Positions 33,696 to 42,221 are shown, numbered from the stretch's first letter. The stretch: DNA of 61,316 bases from Anaerolinea sp. (GCA_029975965.1 JARKOV010000113.1:1-61316); one strand, 5' to 3'. Program-made: numbers and translations. The notes: generated from the letters alone by a model not told the origin.

Positions 33696-34883
33696 ATGAG
33701 CGATCCAGGTCCCGTCCTCACCTCCGAAGAGCAGGTCCCAGCCTACACGCTGCCCGACCCGCTGACGTTTGCCAGCGGTCAGCCGGTGCGCGACCCAAGC
33801 GATTGGCCCGCCCGCCGGGAGGAGATCCTGCGCACCTTTGGAGAGCGCGTCTACGGCTGCACGCCGGCGAAGGCGCTCCCGGCGCGGTACGAGACGCTCT
33901 CGGTCGAGTCCGCAGCGCTGGGCGGCGTGGCGTGGCGCAAGCAGGTCGCCATCCACTTCGAGGGGCTGGCGTCTCGGTTGCGCATCGATTTGTTGATCTA
34001 CCTGCCGTCCAAATGCAGCGCGCCTGCGCCGGTTTTCCTGGGGCTCAATTTCGGCGGCAACCACACCGTCCACGCCGATCCGGGCATCCGCCTGGCGGAA
34101 GGCGCCCCCATGGAGGCAGCCCGCGGCTCTGCGGCAACGCGCTGGCCGGTGGAGCGCATCCTCGAACGCGGGTACGGCCTGGCGACCGCCTTTTACGGCG
34201 ACATCGACCCGGATTTCGACGACGGATTTCAGAACGGCGCCCACCCTCTCTTTTACGCCCCCGGCCAATCGCGTCCCGCCCCGGACGAATGGGGCTCGAT
34301 CGGCGCCTGGGCCTGGGGCTTGAGCCGCATCATGGATTACCTGGAAAGCGACCCCGCCGTGGATGCCCGCCGCGTGGCGCTGCACGGTCACTCGCGCCTG
34401 GGCAAGACCGCCCTGTGGTCCGGGGCGCAGGATGAGCGCTTCGCGATGGTGATCTCGAACAACTCGGGCTGCGGCGGCGCCGCCCTCTTCCGCCGCCAGT
34501 TCGGCGAGACCATCGCGGCGATCAACGGCGCGTTTCCACACTGGTTCTGCGCCAATTTCAAGGCCTACGACCACCGCGAAGCTGCGCTGCCGGTCGACCA
34601 GCACCAGTTGCTGGCACTGATCGCCCCGCGCCCGCTGTATGTCGCCAGCGCCGCCGAAGATCTTTGGGCCGACCCGCGCGGGGAGTTCCTCGCCGCGCTG
34701 AACGCCGGGCCGGTGTACCGCCTGCTCGGCCAGCCGCCGCTGCCCACCGAGGAGATGCCGCCGCTGGAGCAGCCGCTGGTCGGTCGCGTCGGCTATCACA
34801 TCCGCCGCGGCGCTCACGACGTGACGCGCTATGATTGGGAACGCTTCATGGATTTCGCCGACCGCGAGCTACCCGCCGGGTAG
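33696..34883 (+). CDS. CE15-type glucuronoyl esterase, cytoplasmic
   Basis: A 395-residue alpha/beta-hydrolase of the glucuronoyl esterase family, which splits esters between (4-O-methyl)glucuronic acid on xylan and lignin alcohols. The nucleophile elbow [11 protein letters not shown] places Ser at about 233, followed by the family run [20 protein letters not shown]. The catalytic His is in [10 protein letters not shown] (about 374), and an acidic residue in [14 protein letters not shown] near 320 completes the triad. No signal peptide is present, unlike most CE15 enzymes. The last 15 bases overlap the 3' end of the opposite C39-like gene. It fits the xylan theme of the window. Confidence 0.88.
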   Translation: MSDPGPVLTSEEQVPAYTLPDPLTFASGQPVRDPSDWPARREEILRTFGERVYGCTPAKALPARYETLSVESAALGGVAWRKQVAIHFEGLASRLRIDLLIYLPSKCSAPAPVFLGLNFGGNHTVHADPGIRLAEGAPMEAARGSAATRWPVERILERGYGLATAFYGDIDPDFDDGFQNGAHPLFYAPGQSRPAPDEWGSIGAWAWGLSRIMDYLESDPAVDARRVALHGHSRLGKTALWSGAQDERFAMVISNNSGCGGAALFRRQFGETIAAINGAFPHWFCANFKAYDHREAALPVDQHQLLALIAPRPLYVASAAEDLWADPRGEFLAALNAGPVYRLLGQPPLPTEEMPPLEQPLVGRVGYHIRRGAHDVTRYDWERFMDFADRELPAG

Positions 34884-35711
34884 GTTTTCGGCGTTTTCCT
34901 CTTCGTAGAAGATCGCCATGTTGCCGAGCACGCCCCACGAGTTCTCAAACACCTCGATGGGCACGTCGTAAAATTTGCCGTTGCTGTTGTAGCGCAGCGA
35001 GGTCTCGTTGTAGCCGGTCACCAGCACCACGTGCTCGTAAGCCGCCACGATGGTTGTGTCGCCCTCTTTGTCGGTGTACTCGGCGGGCACCCCGCCCACC
35101 ACGTTGCCAATCACCCAGGCGATCACCGGGTGACCTTCGGCCAGCTCGGCCTTGATCTGCTCCACGGTCAACTGCTTGTACCCGCCGGCAGGCAGCCCAT
35201 ACTCGCGCAGCAGCGCCGCCACCGGCGCGGCGTGCACGCCGTATGCGTAGGGCGGGGTTTGCCCCCACGGGCCGTGCACGTCGCCGACGAAGCCCTTGTC
35301 GGGGTTATCGGAGAGGGGCAGCTCAATCTGGAAGTTGAACTCATTGATCTCCACCCCGAAAAAGGCCGCCCAATCTTTGGCCACGCTCGCCTCGCAGCCC
35401 AACGAGAAATATTGCTTGTGCCCGAAAATGCCGGTGATGTAGTGTTCGGCGGGCACCGGCGCATCCGGCGTAGGAGTGGCCGTGCGATCGACCATCTCGG
35501 TACCGCCGGGCGCAGGCGTGTCGTCGGCCGGAACGGCGGCGGTCGGCTCAGGCGCGAGCGGGGTGGCTGTGGGGATCACCTCGCTGGCCAATGCAGGCGC
35601 CGGCAGGTCGATGGCGCGCGATGTATCGACCTCCAACTGCGCGCCGCCGCAGGCGACGAGGAAGAGGAACGAAAGCAAGGCGAGGAATTGAAAGAGGATT
35701 CCGAAACGCAT
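34869..35711 (-). CDS. Lipoprotein with C39-like peptidase domain
   Basis: A 280-residue lipoprotein: a lipobox (LFLVAC) at about residue 20, a Pro/Thr linker of about 65 residues, then a papain-like C39 domain. Active-site positions are visible as [12 protein letters not shown] (Cys), [12 protein letters not shown] (His), and [11 protein letters not shown] (Asn/Asp). It is likely to be an outer-surface cysteine peptidase or a bound, inactive relative. It should be exported to the cell surface. The ATG at 35711 is preferred to a TTG 12 nt upstream; no ribosome site is clear for either. Confidence 0.82.
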   Translation of the reverse strand: MRFGILFQFLALLSFLFLVACGGAQLEVDTSRAIDLPAPALASEVIPTATPLAPEPTAAVPADDTPAPGGTEMVDRTATPTPDAPVPAEHYITGIFGHKQYFSLGCEASVAKDWAAFFGVEINEFNFQIELPLSDNPDKGFVGDVHGPWGQTPPYAYGVHAAPVAALLREYGLPAGGYKQLTVEQIKAELAEGHPVIAWVIGNVVGGVPAEYTDKEGDTTIVAAYEHVVLVTGYNETSLRYNSNGKFYDVPIEVFENSWGVLGNMAIFYEEENAENLPGG

Positions 35712-35752
35712 AAGCCGGGTCAAATACCGCTAAGTGTTGTGTGAAATGTAAC

Positions 35753-35797
35753 TTGATGGGTTATTTTGGGGGCTTCGCCCCTAAAATAACCCATCAA
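35753..35797. repeat. F2-type hairpin, copy c (21-bp stem)
   Basis: TTGATGGGTTATTTTGGGGGC pairs with its complement at 35777-35797 with one G-T pair and a TTC loop. The core GGGGCttcGCCCC and the preceding TGTTGTGTGAAATG tie it to the F2 group, although the outer arm sequence differs. It lies between the C39 gene start and the tRNA gene. Confidence 0.6.
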
Positions 35798-35874
35798 AAT
35801 CAATCTGACTGACCACTAAGTCGGCTACAGTATAACAAAAAGAAGCGCATTGAAAATGAGGAATGATTAATGAG

Positions 35875-35946
35875 TGGGCCCGGAAGGGATCGAACCTTCG
35901 ACCAAGCGGTTATGAGCCGCGCGCTCTGCCACTGAGCTACGGGCCC
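35875..35946 (-). tRNA. tRNA with CAU anticodon (elongator Met or lysidine-modified Ile2)
   Basis: The minus strand folds into a cloverleaf: acceptor stem GGGCCCG/CGGGCCC, D arm GTAGCTCAGTGGCAGAGC, anticodon loop CTCATAA, T arm GAAGG TTCGATC CCTTC. The anticodon is CAU. G1-C72 pairing excludes the initiator; Met elongator and Ile2 cannot be separated safely by eye. CCA is not encoded (the 3' end continues ACT). It is isolated, between two protein genes. Confidence 0.95.
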
Positions 35947-35988
35947 TCGAAAGGGCTGCCTCGCCAAAATTATATCACCACAACAAAA

Positions 35989-36131
35989 AAATCCGCGAAT
36001 TACGCGAATTCAAAACATATTTCGTAACTGCTCAGCGGGTAGCAGAGAAGTCCCCGAGTTTGACTTGCACTTCTGGCTAAGTAGTTACCATAATTCTATG
36101 AATTCGCGCCAACTCGTGTAATTCGCGGATT
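35989..36131. repeat. F3 palindromic repeat, copy a, interrupted by an F1 element
   Basis: AATCCGCGAATTACGCGAATT (starting 35990) is inverted at 36111-36131 (ending ATTCGCGGATT). The right arm is preceded by ATGAATTCGCGCC, as in F3 copy b (37530-37599). Between the arms sits a complete F1 element on the minus strand; without it the arms and loop line up with copy b. Confidence 0.85.
36024..36088 (-). repeat. F1 repeat, copy d, inside F3
   Basis: Read on the minus strand, GTAACTACTTAGCCAGAAG opens the element and CCCGCTGAGCAGTTAC closes it, the same order of arms as copies a, b and e. The junctions are at the loop of F3 copy a. Confidence 0.85.
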
Positions 36132-36265
36132 CCTTCTTTCTTCGTGTATTTCGCGCCGTTTCGCGGTTCTTAAAATTCCTTGAATTTCACAATCAATTAC
36201 GATAAGATAAATCCAATTTACCCAACGAGCGGACCCACGGATCACCACCAGAAGGAGCAGCAGCC

Positions 36266-37474
36266 ATGTACCAGGAACTAACCACCGATCGGATCAGCGA
36301 ATTGGCGGCGCGCCAGCAGCACGGCTGGAGCCTGGAGCAGCCTTTTTACACCGACGAGGCCGTCTTCCAGCGCGACATCGAGAAGATCTGGATGCGCTAT
36401 TGGGTGTACGTCGGTCACACCAGCCAGATTCCCCGACCGGGGGCTTACTTCACCTTGCAACTGGGGCGTGAGCCGGTGCTGGTCATCCGCGGCGAGGACG
36501 GCCAGGTGCGCGCCTTCCTCAACGTCTGCCGTCACCGCGGCTCGCTGGTCTGCAACGAACCCGCCGGCCAGGTGAAGAAGCTGGTCTGCCCCTACCACCA
36601 GTGGGTCTACGACCTGGATGGCAGCCTGCGCGCCGCCAAGCAGATGCCCGACGACTTCGACAAATCGGCTTTCCCGCTGCACCCGATCCACTGCCGCGAG
36701 TTGGAAGGCTTTCTGTTCATCAGCTTTGCCGAGAACCCGCCCGATTTCGACCACCTCGTCTCGATTTACCGCCCGCATATGGCGATGTACCAGATGACCG
36801 ACACCAAGATCGCCTACCGCGGCGAATACCTGGTCAACGCCAACTGGAAACTGATCGCCGAGAACTTCCGCGAGTGCTACCACTGCGGGGTGGGTCACCC
36901 GGAATACTGCTCGGTGATCATCGGCGCCAACCTCGACCAGAGCCGCGAGCGCGCCCGGCAGGTGCGCGCCGAGAAGTACCGCGAGTGGGCGGCAAAGGGC
37001 ATCCCGACTTACGGCGTGCTGTTCGACAGCCCGGAGATCTGGTACTACTGCGAGCGCTACCCCTACCAGCCCGGCTTCACTACAATGAGCGCGGACGGAC
37101 AGCCCCTCTCGCTGCCCCTGGGAAAGCTGAGCGACCCGGACGTGGGCGTCTGGTCGATCGTGCAATACCCCAACTTCTGGCTGGACATCAACCACGATTA
37201 CGCCTGGGCGATGAACCTGCGCCCGGTCAACGCGACCCAGACCCTGGTCACCGCCGATTGGCTGGTGCGCTCGGACGCGGTCGAGGGCAAAGATTACCAA
37301 CTGGACGAGTTGATCTGGTTCTGGAAGACCACCGCCGAGCAGGATTGGAAGCTGTGCGAAGACAACCAGGCGGGGGTCAACTCGAGTTATTACCGCCCCG
37401 GCCCCTACTCCGATTACGCCGAGGGCGGCCCCGGCCAGTTCGTCGACTGGTACCTGCTGCAACTGAGAGGGTAG
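36266..37474 (+). CDS. Rieske-type ring-hydroxylating/demethylating oxygenase alpha subunit
   Basis: A 402-residue terminal oxygenase. The Rieske [2Fe-2S] site is C88-x-H90 (CRHRG) and C108-x2-H111 (CPYHQW). The mononuclear iron site is in NWKLIAENFRECYHCGVGHPEY with a late Asp (WKLCEDNQ). ENFRECYHC...HPEY is typical of the glycine-betaine/stachydrine/carnitine oxygenase branch (GbcA, CntA), where a methyl or amine is cleaved off with release of formaldehyde or an aldehyde. No reductase subunit is adjacent. AAGGAG 9 nt upstream gives the start. The convergent gene is a Zn alcohol dehydrogenase. Confidence 0.9.
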   Translation: MYQELTTDRISELAARQQHGWSLEQPFYTDEAVFQRDIEKIWMRYWVYVGHTSQIPRPGAYFTLQLGREPVLVIRGEDGQVRAFLNVCRHRGSLVCNEPAGQVKKLVCPYHQWVYDLDGSLRAAKQMPDDFDKSAFPLHPIHCRELEGFLFISFAENPPDFDHLVSIYRPHMAMYQMTDTKIAYRGEYLVNANWKLIAENFRECYHCGVGHPEYCSVIIGANLDQSRERARQVRAEKYREWAAKGIPTYGVLFDSPEIWYYCERYPYQPGFTTMSADGQPLSLPLGKLSDPDVGVWSIVQYPNFWLDINHDYAWAMNLRPVNATQTLVTADWLVRSDAVEGKDYQLDELIWFWKTTAEQDWKLCEDNQAGVNSSYYRPGPYSDYAEGGPGQFVDWYLLQLRG

Positions 37475-37529
37475 CCGCCCGATTCAACACCCGGTCAGCC
37501 GACAACGGCCCTCAGCAAACAAGGCAGGT

Positions 37530-37599
37530 AAAATCCGCGAATGACACGAATTTCGGCAAATTCTTATGTTTCGCGCCAATTCGCGTAATTCGCGGATCC
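37530..37599. repeat. F3 palindromic repeat, copy b
   Basis: AAATCCGCGAATGACACGAATT (from 37531) is inverted as AATTCGCGTAATTCGCGGAT at 37578-37597. The loop includes TTATGTTTCGCGCC. It lies between the convergent Rieske and alcohol dehydrogenase genes and shows F3 without an F1 insert. Confidence 0.85.
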
Positions 37600-37621
37600 C
37601 TCTTTTCTTCCCAGCTTCCCC

Positions 37622-38719
37622 TCACGGGGTCAGCATCACCTTGATTGACTCCTTCGCCCCGGTCACGAAGCGGAAAGCCTCGTCGAACCGCTCCAGCGAA
37701 AAGCTGTGGGTGACGATCTCGTCCACCGGCACCTGCCCCTTGAGGATCATCTCCATCGCCAGCGGATAGCAGTACGGCCCCAGGTGCGCGCCGTGGATGT
37801 TCAGCTCCTTGGTGTCTCCGATGATCGTCCAATCGACCGTGACCGGCTCGCCGAACACGCTGAACTCCACGAAAGTGCCCAGGCGGCGGATCATGTGCAG
37901 ACCCTGCACCACCGACTGCCCGTGCCCGGTCGCCTCGATGTACACGTCGCAGCCGTAACCGCCGGTCAGCTTGCGCACCTCGGCGATCACGTCCACCTGT
38001 TGCGGGTTGAGCGCCAGGTCGGCGCCGCAGTGCTTCGCCACCGCCAGGCGGCTGTCCACCAGGTCCAGCGCGATGAGCAAGCCGGGGCTTTTCAAGCGCG
38101 CCGCCGCCACCATGCCCAGTCCCAGCGGCCCACAGCCCGAGACCACCACCACATCGCCCAGCTCGATCTCACCCCGTTGCACTGCGTGAATGGCGCAGGC
38201 CAACGGCTCGATGTACACCGCGTGGCGCGGGTCCATCGCTTTGGGCACCTTGTGGTTGATCGCATCGGCCGGGAAGCGCATGTACTCGGCCATCGCTCCG
38301 AAGGTGCGCTGGCGGAAGCCGTACACATCGTGTTTGCCGTCGCACATCCAATACTGCCCGCGCCTGCAGAAGCGGCACTCCCAGCACGGCACGATCTGCT
38401 CGGAGATCGCCCAGTCGCCCAGCGCCAGGCCGTACTTTTCGCCGGCGCCCTCGCCCAGGGCCACCACCTCCCCGACGAACTCGTGCCCCGGAACGACCGG
38501 CGGCTGGCAATAAGCCGTGCGGTACTCGTCGCCCCAAAAGAGCGGCGCGCCGGCGTAGCATTTCACATCCCCGGCGCAGATGCCCGCCCCCAGCACGCGC
38601 ACCAGCACCTCCCCCGGCCCGATCTGCGGCACGCGCATCTCTTCCAGGCGGTAATCTTCGGGGCCGTGGCACATCACCGCCCGCATTGTCTTGGGAAGGC
38701 TGACTGATTGTAGGATCAT
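37622..38719 (-). CDS. Zinc-dependent medium-chain alcohol/polyol dehydrogenase
   Basis: A 365-residue MDR dehydrogenase. Catalytic zinc ligands are in GICAGDVK (Cys) and PGHEFVGEVV (His-Glu); structural zinc cysteines are CWECRFCRRGQYWMC. The NAD site is VVVVSGCGPLGLGMVAAARL with an acidic residue (ALDLVDSRL), which favours NAD. It resembles threonine/sorbitol/erythritol dehydrogenases. The ATG at 38719 is chosen over one five codons upstream because GGAGG lies 8 nt before it. The substrate is uncertain; a sugar alcohol, or the alcohol/aldehyde formed by the nearby oxygenase, are candidates. Confidence 0.9.
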   Translation of the reverse strand: MILQSVSLPKTMRAVMCHGPEDYRLEEMRVPQIGPGEVLVRVLGAGICAGDVKCYAGAPLFWGDEYRTAYCQPPVVPGHEFVGEVVALGEGAGEKYGLALGDWAISEQIVPCWECRFCRRGQYWMCDGKHDVYGFRQRTFGAMAEYMRFPADAINHKVPKAMDPRHAVYIEPLACAIHAVQRGEIELGDVVVVSGCGPLGLGMVAAARLKSPGLLIALDLVDSRLAVAKHCGADLALNPQQVDVIAEVRKLTGGYGCDVYIEATGHGQSVVQGLHMIRRLGTFVEFSVFGEPVTVDWTIIGDTKELNIHGAHLGPYCYPLAMEMILKGQVPVDEIVTHSFSLERFDEAFRFVTGAKESIKVMLTP

Positions 38720-38775
38720 ACGACCGACCTCCATTAAATCCAGGATGACGGTTTGATTCTACCTTCGAATTCGCC

Positions 38776-40335
38776 TCACTTCCGAATAGCAGGAAGGAAC
38801 AACGTCTTCTCCAACAATGGCATCACGTACAGGTCAACATCCTGGTTCGTCACGCGATAGACAAAGAAAACTTTATTGCCGACCACGGTAAACTCATTCA
38901 AGATGGCTGAAAGGTTGCCCGGGGTCAAGTCGGCGACCATGCGAGTGCCGACCGACGTGCCGTCAGTGGTCCACAACTCGCTGCCATATTCCGGTGTGGA
39001 AGCCATGAAAAGGAAATGATCACCGTCAGCGCTTCGAAACTCAGGCTCGGTGTATGGATGCACAGGATCAACGACTGGCACCAGGTTTATCCCATCCGTG
39101 CGCCACCAAACGTCGTGCCCGGCGCCATCGCTGTTCAGCAGGTAGAGCGAATCGCCAACCACCTGGGGGTTCGCCCAGAATGTGGCATTGTTCATCACGT
39201 GATCGGCGAACTTCACGATCCCGCCATTCTCTTTTCCACTCGTCCGGTAATACGCATCAGGGCCATCGAAGGAATGAAAATACAGCGTGTCCTGATACAC
39301 CGCAAAACCGGACGGAAAGAAGGGACCTCCGGAATCCTGGACGGGCAGCGTTCCCGCCGGCGTGCCGTCGCTTTGCCAAAGAATGGGTGGCTCAGCCTGC
39401 CTGCGGGCGCCGAAAAACAACAGATCGCTGGTCGCCGCAATGGTTAGTATCGGTATGACCCCCTGGTATGGGAACGTCGCCACGATATGAGTCCCGCCGG
39501 GCGTGCCATCCGAACCCCACAAGGTCGATACACTCGTCATCGGCGGATCAGGCAGCATGTAGTTCGAGATGAAATAGACCGAGCCGCTTAACCCGACCAA
39601 GTTGGACACGCCGGGCATGTTGGGAATCTCCGCCAATTGGAGGGTGCCATCAGAAGTTCCATCCGTCCGCCACAGGTACCCTCCCCCCGGATTACTCGCA
39701 GCATCGGTATCCATATGGAACAAGAAATACAGGTAATCTTCGTTCGCAAAGCCTGTCACGCTTACGACATCCGCCAGCGGGATCGTCTTGATGATCGTTG
39801 TTCCGTCCGGTGTCCCGTCGGTCGTGCGCAGGTAATGCATGCCAGAGGAGGTTGAAAAGATCATAGCCATGCCATTCAACCCCACCAGGCTGAAAGGTTC
39901 GTAAGCCCCTACCAGTTTCGTGCCGGATTCTGTTCCGTCTGTCACCCATAGATTGTGCGTGCCTGACGGATCATCTGCCCGAAACAGCAATTTACCGACG
40001 TGAGCCAGCCGGATAGAATCCGCACCGAAAGGTTCAAACCCAGCCTCGCCAGGGTATAGGTCCTTGACCATGGTCGTTCCGGCCGGGCTGCCGTCGCTGA
40101 CCCAAAGCTCTCGCCCATGTTCGCCGTCATCCGCCAAGAAGAACAGGCGGTTGCCCACCGGCGTGAGCACATTATCGGTTGGGCAGACTTCCCATTCAGA
40201 CAGGCAGATGTCGAGCAGTTTTTGCACCGAAGCGACCGGCGCGGCGCTCACGGGTTTGGCAGTGAAAACAGGCAGCAGCAATAGAATGGCGGCAAGCCAT
40301 ACCGAGCCCTTCTTCATGGAATTTAAGGCCCACAT
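38776..40335 (-). CDS. Secreted protein with ELWxTDGTxxGT repeats
   Basis: A 519-residue exported protein. A signal peptide (WLAAILLLLPVFTAKPVSAAP) is followed by about ten beta-propeller-like repeats in which WxTDGTxxGT recurs (ELWVSDGSPAGTTMVKDL, NLWVTDGTESGTKLV, HYLRTTDGTPDGTTII, ELWTTDGTSVGTRMV). This is the hyalin/ELWxxDGT repeat of large surface proteins, often in myxobacteria and Chloroflexota. The ATG at 40335 has GGGAG 7 nt upstream and gives the signal peptide at the N-terminus. No enzyme domain is seen; a sensor, adhesion or surface-binding role is only a guess. Confidence 0.85.
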   Translation of the reverse strand: MWALNSMKKGSVWLAAILLLLPVFTAKPVSAAPVASVQKLLDICLSEWEVCPTDNVLTPVGNRLFFLADDGEHGRELWVSDGSPAGTTMVKDLYPGEAGFEPFGADSIRLAHVGKLLFRADDPSGTHNLWVTDGTESGTKLVGAYEPFSLVGLNGMAMIFSTSSGMHYLRTTDGTPDGTTIIKTIPLADVVSVTGFANEDYLYFLFHMDTDAASNPGGGYLWRTDGTSDGTLQLAEIPNMPGVSNLVGLSGSVYFISNYMLPDPPMTSVSTLWGSDGTPGGTHIVATFPYQGVIPILTIAATSDLLFFGARRQAEPPILWQSDGTPAGTLPVQDSGGPFFPSGFAVYQDTLYFHSFDGPDAYYRTSGKENGGIVKFADHVMNNATFWANPQVVGDSLYLLNSDGAGHDVWWRTDGINLVPVVDPVHPYTEPEFRSADGDHFLFMASTPEYGSELWTTDGTSVGTRMVADLTPGNLSAILNEFTVVGNKVFFVYRVTNQDVDLYVMPLLEKTLFLPAIRK

Positions 40336-40407
40336 TTTCTCTCCCGATGGACTTCCCATTTGCACTACCCGCCCATCGCGTTCATCCCTCCAAGGCAGGC
40401 GCAATTC

Positions 40408-40413
40408 ATTATA
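40408..40413 (-). promoter_or_regulatory. -10 box of the secreted repeat protein gene
   Basis: TATAAT reading leftward (ACTATAATGAATTGC), 72 bp before the ATG at 40335. It lies back to back with the lctP-like promoter. Confidence 0.55.
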
Positions 40414-40423
40414 GTATATCCAT

Positions 40424-40441
40424 GCGGTAGTATAATACCGC
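40424..40441. promoter_or_regulatory. Inverted repeat overlapping the permease -10 box (operator candidate)
   Basis: GCGGTA GTATAA TACCGC is an 18-bp inverted repeat that contains the -10 box of the permease gene. It is partly extended by CATG on both sides. A repressor bound here would block that promoter and possibly the divergent one. Regulator unknown. Confidence 0.65.
40431..40436 (+). promoter_or_regulatory. -10 box of the leaderless permease gene
   Basis: TATAAT ends 7 nt before the ATG at 40444, so the mRNA should have no leader or one or two bases only. No ribosome binding site is present. Confidence 0.7.
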
Positions 40442-40443
40442 GC

Positions 40444-42015
40444 ATGCCCCTCAACCTGCTCACATGGCTGCTGGCGCTCTCGCCGGTCATCGTCGTCCTC
40501 GTCCTCATGCTCGGCCTGCACTGGGGCGGGAGCAAAGCCGGGGCGGTCGCCTGGTTCGCCGCCGTGCTGGCGGCGTTTTTCTTTTTCGGCGCTGGCCCGC
40601 GCCTGCTGGCATACACCCAGGCCAAGGCCATCCTGCTCAGCCTGGACGTGCTCTACATCATCTGGACTGCGCTGCTGCTCTACCACATCGCCGACGAATC
40701 GGGCACAGTGCGCATGATCGGCACGGCCCTGCCCGCCCTCACCCCCGACCGCACCATGCAGGGATTGCTGTTGGGCTGGCTGTTCGCCTCCTTCCTGCAG
40801 GGCATGGGCGGTTTCGGCGTGCCGGTGGCGGTCTCGGCCCCGCTGCTGGTCGGGCTGGGTTTCACCCCCGTCCAGGCGGTGTTGATGGCCTGCATCGGGC
40901 ACGGTTGGGCGGTCAACTTCGGCTCGCTGGCCACTTCCTTCCAGACCTTGCTCGCGGTGACCAACCTGCCCGGCACCCTGCTCGGACCGCCCTCGGCGGT
41001 GCTGCTGGGCATCTCCTCCTTCTCCAGCGGCTTCATCGTCGCCTGGATCGGCGGCGGCTGGAGCGGCGCCCGGCGCAACCTGCCCGCCATCGCCCTGCTC
41101 AGCCTGGTCATGGGGCTCACCCAGTACGGGCTGGTGGCGGCGCGCGTCTGGACGCTGGGCGCGACCGGCGCGGCGCTGGTCGGCTTGATCGCCGGTTTCG
41201 CGCTCACCCGCCTGCCCGCCTACCGGTCGAACGCCGCGCCCACCTTACAACTGGACGATAGCGGGCGCAAGCGCTCGCTGCCGGTGGCTTTTTCAGCCTA
41301 CGCCATCCTGGTGGTGCTGGCTTTTGGCATCAATCTGGTCGAACCGCTGCGTGCCGCGCTCGACCGCTTCCAATACACCCTGCAGTTTCCCGCGCTTACT
41401 ACCGCGCTCGGCTGGCAAGTCCAGGCCGGGCCGGGCCGCCAGATTGACCTGTTCGGTCACCCCGGGGCGATCCTGCTCTATTCCTCGATCATCGCCTATT
41501 TCATCTACGCCCGCGCCGGCTACTTCAAGCCCGGCGCGCTCAAGCGCATCCTCACCCCGGTGCTGCGCGGAGCGGTCAACAGCAGCCTGGGCATCGTCGC
41601 CATGGTCGGCATGGCGGTGATCATGGCCGACACCGGCATGACCAACCTGCTCGCCGAAGGGCTCAGCCGCAGCTTTGGCGCGGCGTTCTACCCGGCGGTC
41701 GCGCCGTTCCTGGGGGCGCTGGGCGCGTTCATCACCGGCAGCAACAACAACTCCAACGTCCTGTTTGGGGCGCTGCAAATGCGCACCGCCGAGTTGCTCG
41801 GTCTGAGCGTCCCGCTGATCCTCGCCGCGCAGACCGCCGGCGGCTCGCTGGGCTCGATCATGGCTCCGGCCAAGGTGATCGTGGGCTGTTCTACGGTCGG
41901 CCTGGGCGATAACGAGAGCGTGGTCATGCGGCCCATCCTGGTGTATGGGTTGATTCCCGTGATCGGGGTGGCAGTGATGGCGGTGATTTTCGCCTTGCTG
42001 GGGGTGTGGCGATGA
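40444..42015 (+). CDS. L-lactate permease family transporter (LctP/LldP-like)
   Basis: A 523-residue membrane protein with about 13-14 hydrophobic segments of the lactate/glycolate permease family: LLGWLFASFLQGMGGFGVPVAVSAPLLVGLGF, ACIGHGWAVNFGSLATSFQTLLAVTNLPG, and the C-terminal GALGAFITGSNNNSNVLFGALQMRTAELLG and GGSLGSIMAPAKVIVGCSTVGL. These match LctP conserved loops. The role is proton-coupled uptake or export of lactate or another 2-hydroxy acid. The open frame reaches further upstream, but the -10 box positioned 7 nt before this ATG settles the start. The gene for a 62-residue membrane protein overlaps its stop codon. Confidence 0.9.
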   Translation: MPLNLLTWLLALSPVIVVLVLMLGLHWGGSKAGAVAWFAAVLAAFFFFGAGPRLLAYTQAKAILLSLDVLYIIWTALLLYHIADESGTVRMIGTALPALTPDRTMQGLLLGWLFASFLQGMGGFGVPVAVSAPLLVGLGFTPVQAVLMACIGHGWAVNFGSLATSFQTLLAVTNLPGTLLGPPSAVLLGISSFSSGFIVAWIGGGWSGARRNLPAIALLSLVMGLTQYGLVAARVWTLGATGAALVGLIAGFALTRLPAYRSNAAPTLQLDDSGRKRSLPVAFSAYAILVVLAFGINLVEPLRAALDRFQYTLQFPALTTALGWQVQAGPGRQIDLFGHPGAILLYSSIIAYFIYARAGYFKPGALKRILTPVLRGAVNSSLGIVAMVGMAVIMADTGMTNLLAEGLSRSFGAAFYPAVAPFLGALGAFITGSNNNSNVLFGALQMRTAELLGLSVPLILAAQTAGGSLGSIMAPAKVIVGCSTVGLGDNESVVMRPILVYGLIPVIGVAVMAVIFALLGVWR

Positions 42016-42200
42016 GCGGCCGGGCCAACGGCGGCTGGCGTAAAAAATACCGCGTGCAGGCTCAGGTGCTTGCCTTGCTGATGGCAACCGCGGCGAGCTT
42101 CGCCATGTACGCCGCCCTGGAGAGCGGCCTGACCGGCCTGGCTGCGGCCAGCTTTGCCCTCCTGGCGCTGAGCATGCTGCTGACCATCCTGGTGGGCTAA
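42012..42200 (+). CDS. Small membrane protein coupled to the permease
   Basis: A 62-residue protein with a basic N-terminus (SGRANGGWRKKYRVQ) and two membrane helices (LALLMATAASFAMYAALESG and LAAASFALLALSMLLTILVG). Its ATG overlaps the permease stop (ATGA), so it is translated by re-initiation and probably acts with the permease. No family is recognised. Confidence 0.72.
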   Translation: MSGRANGGWRKKYRVQAQVLALLMATAASFAMYAALESGLTGLAAASFALLALSMLLTILVG

Positions 42201-42221
42201 ATAAGGAAACGTGGCTGAATC

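Larger units (their letters stand above)
35947..36265. other. Intergenic region upstream of the Rieske gene
   Basis: A 319-bp gap without a gene. It is filled mainly by the F3 repeat (35989-36131) that encloses an F1 copy (36024-36088). A partial F3-like fragment (36141-36172) follows, then an A/T-rich promoter region for the Rieske gene. Confidence 0.8.
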
